64,000 bases of DNA, taken from contig CM054178.1 in NCBI GenBank assembly GCA_028829895.1, positions 100,430,058-100,494,057 of the forward strand, written 5' to 3'. Shown here piece after piece: positions 25,143-34,723 of this stretch. The notes beneath the pieces are model-generated. The model saw only the letters and a list, made by a program, of their open reading frames with translations. It made no database searches and was not told the origin of the DNA. The translations under genes and the position numbers were made by a program. Source of the stretch: Sinotaia quadrata (taxonomy: Eukaryota; Mollusca; Gastropoda; Architaenioglossa; Viviparidae). The first letter of the stretch is position 1, and each line of letters starts with the position of its first letter.

Positions 25143-26457
25143 GTGACACTCATTGTTTTAATAAAATTTGTTAGAATTTTACAAATTACAAACTTTAAAA
25201 AGGAAATGAAACAAAACCTACTTCCGGTTGTGTGTGAAAATAAAATATTCGGAAAACAAGGAGTAAACTCAGAATAAATTTCAGAAATATATCAAGACTA
25301 CTATAACAAATAAATTAATTTGAACAATGTAAATGTGAAAATAATTTATAACAGCAAAAAAAACATTTAATCTTTAAGCAAAAAACTTTTAAAACTTTTG
25401 ATCACACAGTGAGGGTAAAGACAGACAATGTTAATTTACAGTTACCTATACTGTAAATAAGATGACTGGCGAAGTCTGGAGGCTGGACCCCAAGAGTTGA
25501 ATCAGTCTCCAACTGAAGTCTTAGAGTTCCGTAGTCGGCCCTGTGGGCTTTGGTGTTGGTCATTCCAAGCAGGACACAATGGTTAATGAAGAAAGGCGCG
25601 CTCGCTACTCGCTGCAAAACACAGAGCATAGCGCTTAGAACAATTCTTAACTCTTCTATCTTTTTTTGCTTTCTCATCAATCATTCATCTTACAACATGT
25701 CTGCAAAAGAATTGATCAGCCCCAAACATCCTTCATTCATTGATACAGTATTTCAACATGAATTATACATATCCATGTCAATATAATTTTAATATATCTC
25801 AATCGAATAATTCTAACCCAACATGTGAATAATAGTTTAACACAATTTATTTCTAAGTCTAGATCGAATAGACAGCTTACCAGAGCACATTGACAACTGC
25901 CTTTCGAGCTGGACCAGAAATCTCGTACAATGAATATTATCTATTATCGCAGTGCCTTGCCATGGGATATGACGGAGTATTTATCGCTCAGTATTTATGG
26001 GCTCCGGTTTTGGTGGGTAGGGACTGTCCATCTGGACCTGTTTACATTTGTTTGCTTCAACACAATGTCCTAACCTCCTTGACAGCAGTTACCACACTGG
26101 TTCCTGTTTACATTTGTCCACCTCAATATCGCGCGTCCTATTCGTCCTTGATGGGTGTACCCCTTCCCCTCTCTATCTCTAGCCAGAAAGTGATTGTAGC
26201 AGACTTCCTTGATTGCAATTAGAGAACTGACCAGAGTGCTCTCGCCTGTGACTGTCCATCACTGCTAACAGTTTGACACGGTATGGTCCTTTCTTTCGTC
26301 AGTTCAGCGTGCGAGTAGTTAAATGTTAGCCCGAATCAATTAGTGATGATTTTGTCCGTCAAGCGTGACTGCGCTAACGCTAACGGTTTCACATGGCAAG
26401 GCCCTTTTTAAAGTTTCTAAATGCCCTCATAAGGGCCGCATGCGGCCCGCGGGCCGT
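25143..26457 (-). other. 5' part of the hAT element (leader/promoter side)
   Basis: Between the nested LTR and the right TIR. It begins with the first codons of the transposase (M-S-V, minus strand, from 25153) and otherwise is noncoding. A 92-codon minus-strand frame at 25402-25680 is unrecognised. Near the right end is GCATGCGGCCCGCGGGCC, a GC-rich palindrome-like subterminal stretch. For a minus-strand gene this would be the promoter side. Confidence 0.6.
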
Positions 26458-26481
26458 AGTTTGCCCACCCCTAGGCTAACC

Positions 26482-26895
26482 TAACTTGCAGTCCATTGTG
26501 AGGTTTTATACTGGCAGAAAGTAAATGGTCCATTGTGATGCTTCATACTGTTGAAAGTAAGACTACCACTGTGAGGTCCTGCGCCCGGCTGAAACTAAAA
26601 CGTCAACTGTTGAGGTTTTATTATCGACTGTAACTGAGAAACGACAGGTTTGGTAGGGCTGAAACTGTCCACTGTAAGGTTTCATACGGTTGATACTAGT
26701 ACAGTCCACTGTAAGGTTTCATACTGATGATAATAACACAGTCCACTGTAAGGTTTTATACTGTTGATATACTAACACAGTCCACGTGAGGTTTCATACT
26801 GTTCATACTAACACAGTCCATTGTAAGGTTTCATACTGTTGATACTAACACAGTCCACTGTAAGGTTTCATACGGCTGGAACTAAAATAATATAC
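26482..26895. repeat. Minisatellite, right part, unit about 37 bp
   Basis: GTCCACTGTAAGGTTTCATA, CTGTTGATACTAACACA and variants occur about ten times, more degenerate at the left. Continuation of the array interrupted by the hAT element. Confidence 0.85.
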
Positions 26896-28709
26896 TATGA
26901 GCTAGGTTTCAAATCGACTTCAACGGATAGTTCACTGTGATGATATATGCCGAATGAAACGATCAAATTAGTGCGGTTTCATTAGACAGAAATGTATATG
27001 TACTCTCACCCGATACTAAAATTAACCACCACTTTCAACCACCCTTTTGTGAGGCTTCTGATCGTCCTAACTAACCTTTGCCAACACGTTTCCAATCACT
27101 TAGCTAAACAAAATTTATTTCAGGTCGAATTAATGGATTATGTTTTGAAACAATCACTTAGCTAAACAAAATTTATTTCAGGTCGAATGTAATGGAATAC
27201 GTTTTGAAACAATCTCTGGTTTAGAAATTATATTTCTTTTCGCTTTTGTCTTTCTATAAATACTCATATAAAATGAACCCATTACATATTCGAAAATTTC
27301 AAAGTTAATGAAATGTTATTCTTCTTTTTGTATTATCTCACCCTCTAACTCCACTTCTTGTACCTATTTTTAGGTTTGAAGTTGAAACGTTTCCTCTGTG
27401 AACTATGGCTCTTTGCCAGTTGTTAAATTATCTTTCAAGCTCTGCAAAGTACATGATACGACAGATAACATAATATAAATATAATACAGAATATCTATAT
27501 AGTTTTAGCTGTGTAAGAATAATTTGCGTGTATATAGTTAACATCACTTACAGACAGCATTGCTGTAAAACTTAACACCGCTTATCATTTCAGGAAAAAC
27601 AAACAGAATGCTTTCAAATAAAGACACTCTTCATTCGAAGAAATTTATTCATCTTTAGGATTGTGTCTAATCAAAGAAAGACATATAACAGCCATTGTGC
27701 TCAGAAAAGATGCTTTACTTTCAAGAGAACTGTAGCAGGAAATTACTCTGAGAATAAATAGAAGTACATTTCTCCACAGTCAGGAATTTTAAGAACGACG
27801 TGATTTCTAAAGCACTTCAGGTGACGATTGGCAAAGGGCAGAGAACTCAAGCCGGCCTTTCTTAAGAAAATGGCTGCTGTGAGTTAACATGGTGAGACTT
27901 TCGCGACCTTTCGTGGTACTTGTTGAGAGACTGACCGCCATGCCTTTGTTGTCCTTGTCTTCTCATTTCCAGAGTCAAATAGGGAAAGTAATCGCGAGGA
28001 AAGCCGTCATTTTATCAATGAAAACGTGGACAAGGGTGCCAATGGTGAAAAGAGGTCTTAGAGCAAGAGAATTAAATCTGGTGGTGGCAGAGTTTGCGCA
28101 CGACCAACATTTATTTTATTAACGACAGATCCTCAGCCGATATTCTTCGCGAGAGAAAACTTCCACACTTGTGAAAGGATCCTACTCAAAGACTTTACTG
28201 CGGAGTTCCGCTGTGGTTATTTATCAGCGCAACGTGTTGCATTAGTATATTCCTTTGTCTTCCTTGAAGCGTGTTTTCGGATATCACCATCGTCACCACT
28301 AGCATCCTTAGCACCATTAATAATATTATTACTATCTAAAAAGATGCGCTTCTGTAACCAAAATGCGTGCTTTGATTTCCATAGCGACCAAAGATGCTTT
28401 CGTTAAGTAAGATTTGCACAAAGATTGGATGTCGCAGTCGTGGTAAGACGTCTTTGAGTAGCTCATCTTTCTTCTCTGTAATTAAGTAAATATGACTGGG
28501 CAGATAATTCAGTGCTTTAATCAAGATAAAAGTAAACATATTTGGGCAGATAATTCAATCTGACTGGTCGTGAACAAGAGGATAACATTATATTCACTCC
28601 TAGTAATTCTTTAGAAGGGAGTGTAGGGGGTATTTTATTATTAATTGTTGTTGAGGAAGGTGTTTGATTTGTTGTTTTCTGTTTTTTGTTTCTTTGATTT
28701 CTTTGATTA
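26896..28709. other. Unannotated stretch with a 59-bp duplication
   Basis: CAATCACTTAGCTAAACAAA through CAGGTCGAAT is duplicated at 27092 and 27151. A 77-codon plus frame at 27889-28122 is rich in Val/Leu/Arg but unrecognised, and I see no supporting exon or promoter signal. Confidence 0.45.
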
Positions 28710-28732
28710 TTTTTTTTTTTGGGGGGGGGGGG
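28710..28732. repeat. Adjacent poly-T and poly-G tracts
   Basis: A run of 11 T is followed directly by a run of 12 G. The G run could support quadruplex structures. Confidence 0.95.
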
Positions 28733-30222
28733 ATAGAAAATGAATTTAAAATTGTGCCGAGATTATTGCAGTTCTTCTGTGTTTTGTTTTGTTTTATATT
28801 CTATATATTCCACCCATTCCACACACTCACTCACTCTCACACACACACACATACACACACTTTTTAAAATTAATTGGATAGGTGAACAACAAAAACTTGA
28901 TTATTGGAATTCTATTATTTTCATACAAGTCAGTAAAATGTTCACTTTAGGTCCTGACATTCGATCTAGGAAGACAGTAGACTATAGAAATGTTTCATTC
29001 TGTTACATATTTTTAAAAAATTAAGCGAATAACTAATATACAAATCGATTCATGCTGTTCTAGGGTCTTTTTCTCTTGTTTTATTCTGTTTTTGTTTATA
29101 TTTATGACCTTTTGTTGATTCGTTTTTGTTCTAGTGTGCCTTTCTCTTGTTTTATTCCGTTTTTTGTTTATATTTATGAACTTTTGATGATTCTTGTTGT
29201 TTTAAAATCTCTTGGTTTTGTTTTACTCCTTAAAAAAAAAATTATGGCTGATGAATCTACCTTTCGTTTATTCTGATGTTCCTTTGCCCGTGGTGACTGT
29301 TTTCTTTCTCCTGTCTTTGACTCTTTTGTTTATGTTTAACGTCCATGTAGTAATGTTTTATCTACCTTGGTTAGTTATCTGCATCGTTCAGCTATTTCCT
29401 TTTCTGTTTTATATGCTTTACTGAAGTTATCTGCTGCAATGTTTTATTTCTGTTGATAATTTACATTTAGCTAATCTTTCGACTTTTTGCTAATGTTTTA
29501 TCTCCTGTTTTTTGTTTGGTAGTTATGTTAGACCTCCACATGTTGTAGGTTTTACCTTTACTTGATTTTAAATGGCTACATTTATTTTCAGTTGTTGCCC
29601 TTTGTCGATGCTTTACCTCCTTTTGTATGGTATTTACGTCCCTTTTCCTTGTGCTCTTCGACCCTTTGTTGACGGTTTTCTTGATTTTATTTGGTTAAGT
29701 TTGTTGATGTTCCTCTTGAATCCTCGTTGTTGATGTTTTACTACCCCTTACTGGTTTTAATCATCTTTCTGCTGATGCCATAATTATCTTTCTTCTTTGC
29801 CACCCTTTGAATGAGTTTAAACTCCCTTTGCCAGAGTTTAACTCTCATTTCTTAGGTATATCTTATCATTGTCACGATTCCTTCTGCCATTTGCTCGTAT
29901 CATATGCTACAGTTAGGAGGTTTTAAAGCCACTTTCTGATTATTTTTATTGAATTTAGTTTTTCTTTATATTTCCAGTTCACTGAATTTGTTCAATTTCT
30001 GTTGACTACGTTTGATACTTCGTGTTGCAAATAATATCATGCGTGCAAATGTGTGAACGCGCTTAGTTGTCTTTCAACTGCCTTTTGAATATTGCACATT
30101 ATTTATCTCCCTTTCTTTTTTCTAAATCTGTTGATGCCGCTTCCTCTCATGTTACAATTTACATTGTTTCTGTTAATATCTTTGTATGTTATCTCACTTT
30201 TGTGATTTTAAATTTACCCAAC
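28733..30222. other. T-rich unannotated stretch with degenerate tandem character
   Basis: A short CA tract lies at 28837-28860. CTCTTGTTTTATTC and TTTGTTTATATTTATGA recur with a 71-bp spacing at 29072 and 29143. From there to about 30000, T-rich phrases such as GATGTTTTACC recur without a strict period. Plus-strand frames here are low-complexity and hydrophobic only because of T-richness. Confidence 0.5.
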
Positions 30223-30495
30223 GGACCTTCTTCAAGCAAAAAGAAGGATCAGTCCAGTTTCGTTCAATCGAGGATGATAATGATGATGATGCTGATGATG
30301 AAAAAGATAATGGTAGTGATGGTGATGTTTGTAGCGATGATAATGACTATGATGATGGTGGTGGTGATGCTGCTGCTGATGCTGATGACGATTTCGACGA
30401 CGATGATGATGATGGCGGTAGTGGTGCTGCTGCTGATGGTGGTGGTGATGATAATAGTGGTTGTGGTGGTGGTGAGGAGGAGGAGGATCCCGGTT
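30223..30495 (+). repeat. Dispersed hairpin repeat with (GAT)n tail, copy 2
   Basis: GGACCTTCTTCAAGC, AAAAAGAAGG and CAGTCCAGTTTCGTTCAATC followed by about 220 bases of GAT/GGT/GCT triplets. The first 55 bases match the copy at 20575. The Asp-rich, Met-rich and His-rich frames across the triplets are artefacts. The stem CCTTCTT...AAGAAGG is perfect here. Confidence 0.78.
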
Positions 30496-30604
30496 TTTCC
30501 CTGCAGTCTTTGTATTTGTGGCCATGTGGCACTTGAAGCTTTTAAATTCTTCTACTAAAGAAACATGCTTGTTGAAGAATATTTTTAAAAGTATATATAT
30601 ATAT
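30496..30604. other. Short spacer
   Basis: No feature beyond a short TATATA run at 30593-30604. Confidence 0.5.
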
Positions 30605-30824
30605 AATATTACTGACTAAATATCTCACTATGCACTGATTGTTTAGCTCCCGACAGAAGGCAAGCGATGGGACAAATATTAATTGTGTGGAGACTTGCAG
30701 AATTAATTGAAAACAATATTACTGACTAAATATCTCACTATGCACTGATTGTTTAGCTCCCGACAGAAGGCAAGCGATGGGACAAATATTAATTGTGTGG
30801 AGACTTGCAGAATTAATAGAAAAC
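30605..30824. repeat. Tandem duplication, unit 110 bp
   Basis: AATATTACTGACTAAATATC through GTGGAGACTTGCAGAATTAA is present twice, at 30605 and 30715, with essentially one difference visible near the end. Such identity indicates a recent duplication. Confidence 0.93.
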
Positions 30825-31944
30825 CCAAATGAAGTAAGTCCGTGATTTTAGCAGGCTAAATACTTATCTTTTTTTTTTCAAAGAAAATGATCATAGACAA
30901 GAAAGTTATCAACATCAAAGTTTAAAACGCTCACGCAGAGTATTGACAGTTGAATAATAAGGGTTTATGAAATTTTGTAAAAAACACAATGAAGGTTTTA
31001 TTCACCTTTAGATTTTCCTTCTCAAATCAAGCGATGATTTTTTTAAAGAAACTTATCTCAAATAGTGCTATATTAATGACACAATCACCAGTGGGAGATT
31101 TTAACTGAAAACATTTCCACTAAAAATAAAAATAACAGTTCGTATTCTTTTCTCTGGCAGTTTTATTGTAATGTTGCATTTCACAATCATTTATTTTATT
31201 AAGGTAAAGATAATTCCAAAAAATTAAAACAATGAAACTGTGTAACAGTCAAAGACGTTGTTGTATTGTGGTATTGTTTAATAGTTGTTAATTTAAAAGG
31301 CCCTCTCAATTTTCTTCATTTAATAAGAATAAGAAAAATGCGTTAAGACGACCATTATAAAATGGCAATACTGTGGCAAAAAATCACAGGTACTAAGACA
31401 CCAGCGGATATCGTGACAACTTTGTAAAGACATTTGAAAAAGTGTTCAAAAGGAAGTCCCAGTTAGTACTGATTTGATCCCTCGCGGCTGTTTGACCTTG
31501 CGGCTGGCGAAGCATAGTGAGCTTGACAGAGGAGCTTTAGCGAAGCATTACTGTCAGATTGAATCAGCAAATGAAAGGTCGCACTGACGAACAGTATATG
31601 CTACAAGAAAGCTCTCTCAGAATGTTCTTCGCGAAGCATAAGTTCGATAACAAATGTAAGCACTGGCGTCTGTCAAAGAATTCGGAACATTCTAATGATT
31701 TAAGAGCAATATCGTACGTCAGAAAACTCGGAAGAGTTTAGTTATTTAATAAGTATAGTGCTCGTAACAAATTAAACACATTTGCTTTAGACAATTATAA
31801 GCACATCCGCTCGTAACTCATTTAAGCACATTCGGTTGCAACAAAATTAAACATGTAGTATAACTACAAAGTGTAAAAGCAAAGTTTTTCTTCACAAAAT
31901 TAAGCTTATATGTTTCTAAAACGTATTAGCATGCTGTTTGTTCA
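30825..31944. other. Unannotated AT-rich stretch
   Basis: No supported gene. The 60-codon frame at 31559-31741 is unrecognised. Loose repeats of GCACAT...CGCTCGTAAC occur at 31760-31850. Confidence 0.5.
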
Positions 31945-32105
31945 TAACAAGTATAACGACATTAGTTGAATATCACCTATAAGGACGTTTGCTCTGCAAA
32001 CTGTGGCACACTTCGCTTGTAACAAGTATAACGACATTAGTTCAATATCACCTATAAGCACGTTTGCTTTAACAAACTGTGGCACAATTCGCTTGTAACA
32101 AGTGT
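31945..32105. repeat. Tandem duplication, unit about 75 bp
   Basis: AACAAGTATAACGACATTAG through TGTGGCACA occurs twice, followed by a partial third copy (AACAAGTGTGAAAC). Confidence 0.85.
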
Positions 32106-32164
32106 GAAACTACATCTATTGGTAACAGGTAGAAACGCTTTTTTAATGAGAAAAAAACATGTAC

Positions 32165-32398
32165 ACTCCTTACAAGTATAGTGTACATTCATTCCATTGA
32201 TGACAAGCATGAAATACATTAGCTCATAAGCATAGGGTACATTCATTCCATTGATGACAAGCATGAAATACATTAGCTCATGAGTATAGGGTACATTCAT
32301 TCCATTGATGACAAGCATGAAATACATTAGCTCATAAGTTATAGGGTCATTCATTCCATTGATGACAAGCAAGAAATACATTAGCTCATCAGCTATGT
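32165..32398. repeat. Minisatellite, unit about 55 bp
   Basis: ATTCATTCCATTGATGACAA, GCATGAAATACATTAGCTCA and a TAAGCATAGGGTAC link occur four times. A 138-codon minus-strand frame (32052-32468) crosses the array and is an artefact. The young LTR element is inserted just to its right. Confidence 0.9.
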
Positions 32399-32611
32399 AA
32401 AGGACATTCAGGACATTAAAGTCTGTGACGATGTGTGACAAATTCTGTGTCATGACCTCGTGACCCAATTGCTCGTTTCAAAATTAAATTTTTGAACGGA
32501 CCTTTGTTGAAATTCACCCGTGATACATCAGTATCGAGAGAAGCTTTCTAGCAAGGTCGGATTGTTGCATAACTTTAGGCCAGTGTCCAGCACCTTCGAG
32601 ATCAAACATAC

Positions 32612-32629
32612 CACGTGAGCGGTCACGTG
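32612..32629 (+). promoter_or_regulatory. Pair of CACGTG E-boxes in the LTR U3
   Basis: CACGTG at 32612-32617 and 32624-32629. Sequences at the equivalent place in the solo LTRs keep one box (ATCACGTGACT near 23623 and GTCACGTGACG near 50124), so it is conserved in diverged LTRs. CACGTG is a binding core for bHLH factors such as Myc/Max or USF. A role as enhancer is inferred. The 3' LTR carries the same pair at 38618-38635. Confidence 0.5.
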
Positions 32630-32814
32630 ATGCGTTCAATGCAGTTTCATAAAAATGATCATAAGGCGCCAAATCCCTCACTCACTTCCAGACCGGCAGA
32701 CACACCAGGCAGCTTTAACATTAGCTCCGTCCCGCCGCCATACCAGAGTCGTAAGAGAGTCGAAGATGAACCCGCGCTAGAGCAGTAAAATCTACTTTGA
32801 AGAGGTAACAATAA

Positions 32815-32891
32815 CACGTCTACTTCTTACAGTATCTATTGCATTTATTGATTGTATTTTGTAATTGAATTGACGTATGTATTTTGTGCAG
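32815..32891 (+). other. Possible small intron in the LTR transcript leader
   Basis: GAG|GTAACA at 32815 and TTTTGTGCAG ending at 32891 enclose 77 bases with GT-AG ends. The solo LTRs keep both signals with similar spacing: 50295-50375 (81 bases) and 23795-23876 (82 bases), each 375-391 bases from the LTR start. A further acceptor-like TTTCAG or TTCCAG lies about 470-490 bases on in all three (33361, 50852, 24366). Splicing is inferred only. Confidence 0.4.
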
Positions 32892-34115
32892 CTTAGCGCT
32901 ATTTTAGCCAAAGCACGTGTTTCGATGTAAAGGGACAAATCTAAAAGTTATTGTATATAAATTATTGTAAACCTTTTCTTATCTTTAATTTATATAAATC
33001 GTAAATTCCCTAGTGCCGCCAGTATGTCTGTGCACGTGGTGAATTCTTCTTTGTAATTCAAATTGTTCTTGCATATAATTTTTCGTGTAAAATTGTAAAG
33101 CATTCATGCTTCATTTTGAATTAATCCTTTGTGTGAATTCTAATTTTTAATGCTGTAAATATTTGAGAATTCATACGTTCGTGTAACGTTATATGTAACA
33201 CACACGTGAACCACAATGTATATTTAAATATAACTATATTTGAATTGTAAACGACACGATAGTCAAAGATTCTAAATTCAGAACCTTAAACAAAGAAACA
33301 TGTGCTTGGGTTTTGCGAATATACACGCAAATAGTTACAGAGCCCAAATCCTTTGTTTCAGCCGGGTTCTTCTTATGTTATTCCTCTCTACCTTCGTACT
33401 TCTTGAGTCGTACACCGACTCGGGCGTCTTCATGACCCATACGTAAAAGTACATCGTGTTAACCACGTGTTAACGATTCGTCGCAAGTACATTAGCGATG
33501 CAGTAATTGAGTGGACGATTGACTGTTGTGCTATGCAGTACTGACGATGAGCCAAAGTGATGTGGACCAGTTCTAACCAGTTGAACCCCACGTGCGACCA
33601 AGAGTATAGTTAAGTATATCTACTAGGGTCCAGAATCAAGTGACTATTTGGCAATAAAAGAAAAGAGAATTCTCGTTAGAACTTTTAACCAGGACGGTAA
33701 ATGAGAGAACAACGCTGTGTAGAATTAAGACGTCGTGTCGTAATTAATCGTTGCTGTTAATTGTTAAACTTATTAAATCTATTTCATTTTGTTAAGAACC
33801 TCTTTTTGTAGTAAATTGTATGCATATAGACCAAATGGGATTGGATGGGGGCTGTCTGAGCTAAACGAATGACGTAATGAATGCATATGAATCTAAGAGA
33901 GTTTTTAACGTTTTCCAATCTAGCTAATGTACGCAAATTATCAGTTTCGTAAATCTGTGATCTAGACTACAAAGATGCATTTTTAATTTAGTCGAATGAT
34001 GATTTGAGCAACCAGTCTGTTTAGGTTAAACGAGGGAGAATTAATTTAAATAGTAAATTAAAGTTCTATAATTTCCTAAGCAGGGTCTTTAAATAAATAC
34101 TGGAAACGTAACAAG

Positions 34116-34133
34116 TGGGGGCTCGTCCGGGAT
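34116..34133 (+). promoter_or_regulatory. Primer-binding site for tRNA-Pro
   Basis: TGGGGGCTCGTCCGGGAT, 18 of 18 bases complementary to the 3' end of animal tRNA-Pro, two bases after the 5' LTR. This is the same site used by murine leukaemia virus-type gammaretroviruses. It is where minus-strand DNA synthesis would start. Confidence 0.93.
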
Positions 34134-34723
34134 TGATATGTATTAAATTGTAACATTTTTATATACATAGGGCGTATCATATCTTTAGGAAACGAACATC
34201 TGAGAATTGCCAATATTCTATTGATTCAGGATTGTTGAAATATTTATCTTGCTTTTGTTGTGACATGTGCATGTATTCTTTTGCAGAGTAGCGTGCATGT
34301 TAGTTAATGTTGATATATTTAAGCGTAGTTAAATATGTCATGTTAGCTATTGATGATTTATTTAGTATTGTGTTACTGGATACTTCATTGTAAGAGGTCG
34401 ACGTGTTATACCGCCAGCTAGGAGAGTTATCGGTAGTAACAGACTTCGGACTATTATATTTAGGGTGCTAAGTATAATGTGTAATGTTGTATGGTTGGAG
34501 CCGTGACATTACGAAAGCCTTGGAGACAACAGATTGTAGCCAAGCAGGTGAACGTGTAACCAACGCGTAATTTATTTCGGAAGGTGTTCTGAATAAATCC
34601 GATAATTTTTGTAAGGTCGTAGCCTAAAAGTTATTGTGGGATAAAAGCGGAGTTTTATCGCCTACGGTTAGATACACAATCACGAGAGATATTTATTGTA
34701 GCCAGACGCACTAAATAAATAAG
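34134..34723 (+). other. Leader between primer-binding site and ORF
   Basis: 590 bases without a long frame. Packaging or dimerisation signals would be expected here, but I cannot identify one by sequence alone. Confidence 0.6.

Larger units (their letters stand above)
21279..26473 (-). mobile_element. hAT DNA transposon with nested solo LTR
   Basis: The ends are CAGGGGTGGGCAAACT (21279-21294) and AGTTTGCCCACCCCTA (26458-26473), inverted repeats that match at 15 of 16 positions. They are flanked by the identical 8-bp target duplication GGCTAACC (21271-21278 and 26474-26481), the size made by hAT transposases. Total length is 5,195 bp, of which 1,733 bp is a later LTR insertion plus its duplication, leaving about 3,460 bp for the original element. 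The interior encodes a decayed transposase on the minus strand of the GTF2IRD2/ZBED-like type. Confidence 0.92.
32424..34113 (+). mobile_element. 5' LTR of the young element
   Basis: Begins TGTGACGATG and ends GGAAACGTAACA, with TG...CA ends. It carries two CACGTG boxes, several further CACGTG or ACGTG cores, AATAAA at 33653-33658 and at 34092-34097, and a G-rich GGATGGGGGCTG block near 33842 that is also found in the other LTRs of the window. The long length (1,690 bp) is at the large end for gypsy-type LTRs. Confidence 0.95.

Noticed and set aside
27889..28122. 77-codon frame near a possible promoter
   Set aside because: No domain, no splice or promoter context that I can support, and such lengths occur by chance.
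30186..30558. Asp-rich, Met/Val-rich and His-rich frames
   Set aside because: All derive from the (GAT)n tract in different frames.
32052..32468. 138-codon minus frame with MYFMLVINGMN repeats
   Set aside because: Derived from the 55-bp minisatellite next to the young LTR; it even runs into the LTR.
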